From Cyanophora paradoxa (taxonomy: Eukaryota; Glaucocystophyceae; Cyanophorales; Cyanophoraceae): a DNA stretch of 39,749 nucleotides. The notes under the pieces are model-generated. The model had not been told where the DNA came from. It saw only the letters and a program-made list of their open reading frames with translations, and did not search any database. This document shows positions 38,717 through 39,749 of this stretch, in pieces. The stretch covers positions 1 to 39,749 of the forward strand of contig QPMI01000060.1 in NCBI GenBank assembly GCA_004431415.1, given 5' to 3'. Every line of letters begins with the position of its first letter. Within the stretch, counting starts at the first letter, position 1. The position numbers and the translations under genes were made by a program.

Positions 38717-39749
38717 CTCAGCAGCATTAAATCTCTAAATCGTTCATGGCTTTGTAGATCTTTCTTATTAAAGATAGATAAAAATAACGAAACGTTACTG
38801 ATAATGGTTTTACAGATTATTCGTCGAGCCATCTTTGTCACAATAATGAAACTGTGCATGAGAGCACGAACATTAACTGTGATTGTCTGGTCAGAAGGCA
38901 TGTATAGAGTGAGGAAAGAGGAGGAGGAGTTCGTGAGATCAACATAGCCAGACTGGGCAATGTTGCGAATCGCTTTCTCTCCATCAACACAGAATGGTAG
39001 ACCACTGAGGACATATTTGTCTGCAACCTTGTCCATATTTGAGCACTTGAAGGCATCCGCAATTAATTCGGCACCTTTGAGGAGAGGGATGGGCTCAGTA
39101 GCATAGAGACGTTGACCATTAATTTCAACAGTGAAAGTAATGTCTTTTGAGTTAGCATGCGTTTTCAGAACACTGTGGGAACCATTGAAACCATCAATAC
39201 CTGCGGCATCACGAACTGAAACAAGAAGACCATAGACAAGACCAGAGATCTGTGACAGGTTAATACGATTTGGTTGAGCATTGCCTTTTGCAGCGAAATT
39301 GACACTGTCAACAAAACCAATATCCAGAGCAGGAATAGCCATACCAGTGGTCTTCACCTTCTCAATGACAGTAGCAAAAGTTCATCAGAAACATTAATAG
39401 CATGCATGTAAAGACGAGGAGAAGTGACTTTAATTTCGGGGTTGTTCCAAGAGATGGTGAAAGTGGTGATCTGTTGACCAACATGGGCAAGAGTAGTTCA
39501 TTGTAGCACCAAGTCATCATCCGTTTATCAGCAGCTGTTCCACCAACAACAGGGAAAGCACGACCACCATAAGAAGTCTCAACATAACCCTTTCCAGCAT
39601 CCTTGAACCAGACAGTTACCACCATTTCTCCTGAGAGAGCACCAAGAGGTAGGTAGTGGTTTAGCCATGGGACGGGATTTCAACAAAGAATGACCCACCA
39701 AGTCGGTTGGTTCCATGGGCAGGGATACCATGAACCATACCCCATTGAA
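38713..39749 (-). pseudogene. Putative double-jelly-roll major capsid protein, 5' partial and frameshifted
   Basis: The gene enters from the right edge. Segments read GTNRLGGSFFVEIPSHG (39680-39730), LSGEMVVTVWFKDAGKGYVE (39575-39635), TTFTISWNNPEIKVTSPRLY (39405-39470), then a long open part (39357-38713) with LVYGLLVSVRDAAGIDGF, KDITFTVEINGQRLYA and a beta-rich SSSFLTLYMPSDQTITVNVRA end. The frame changes near 39650, 39500 and 39370. The strand-rich pattern, late INGxRLY motif and place directly upstream of the packaging ATPase fit a Polinton-like MCP, but no motif is diagnostic; a penton or another capsid protein is possible. Confidence 0.55.

Overview
The window joins two very different kinds of DNA. 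Bases 1 to about 12,020 are extremely GC-rich and carry four eukaryotic, intron-rich genes. The splice sites I could place give introns of about 48-80 nt with GT donors and CAG acceptors. This points to a nuclear chromosome of a GC-rich eukaryote, probably unicellular; I cannot name the species. From about 16.1 kb to the right edge the sequence is AT-rich, has few or no introns, is coded mostly on the minus strand, and carries genes of a Polinton/Maverick-type (polinton-like) DNA virus. Between them, about 12.0-16.1 kb, lies repeat-laden intergenic DNA of intermediate composition. The simplest reading is an endogenous viral element beside host genes; its right end lies beyond the window.

Host block. 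An unidentified multi-exon gene (1-2795, plus, 5' partial) is followed by CPSF30/YTH1, the zinc-finger subunit of the cleavage and polyadenylation complex (3068-4527, plus). A convergent ESRP/Fusilli-like protein follows, with an exonuclease-fold N-terminus and four quasi-RRMs (4867-8613, minus). It shares a short divergent promoter with a ZC3H3/Smicl-like CCCH protein (8748-12024, plus). Three of the four host genes therefore belong to mRNA 3'-end formation, splicing or export.

Viral block, right to left (mostly the direction of transcription): a double-jelly-roll-like major capsid candidate running off the edge, overlapping by 4 nt an A32-type packaging ATPase; a run of small unknown genes (36.5-38.2 kb); a primase-SF3 helicase; a hairpin repeat; a 63-aa gene; a protein-primed family B DNA polymerase; a D,D35E retroviral-type integrase; two repeat arrays; a patatin phospholipase fused to a discoidin-like domain (plus strand, intact); two related long tail-fibre genes, one ending in an S74 self-cleaving chaperone; a 101-aa protein; a pair of paralogous putative virion proteins; a zinc-ribbon ORF; and an AdoMet decarboxylase (SpeD) at the left margin.

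Most long viral genes are interrupted by frameshifts (polymerase, primase, integrase, ATPase, capsid, both fibres, one paralog), while the patatin gene, SpeD, the 284-aa paralog and several small ORFs are open. Either the element is a decaying fossil or the assembly carries many indel errors in this part. The left margin (16.1-17.3 kb) is packed with structured repeats: a nested 28-bp-arm palindrome, four roughly 70-bp tandem units, and two copies of a GTGACGCC hairpin element whose third copy sits between the polymerase and primase genes.
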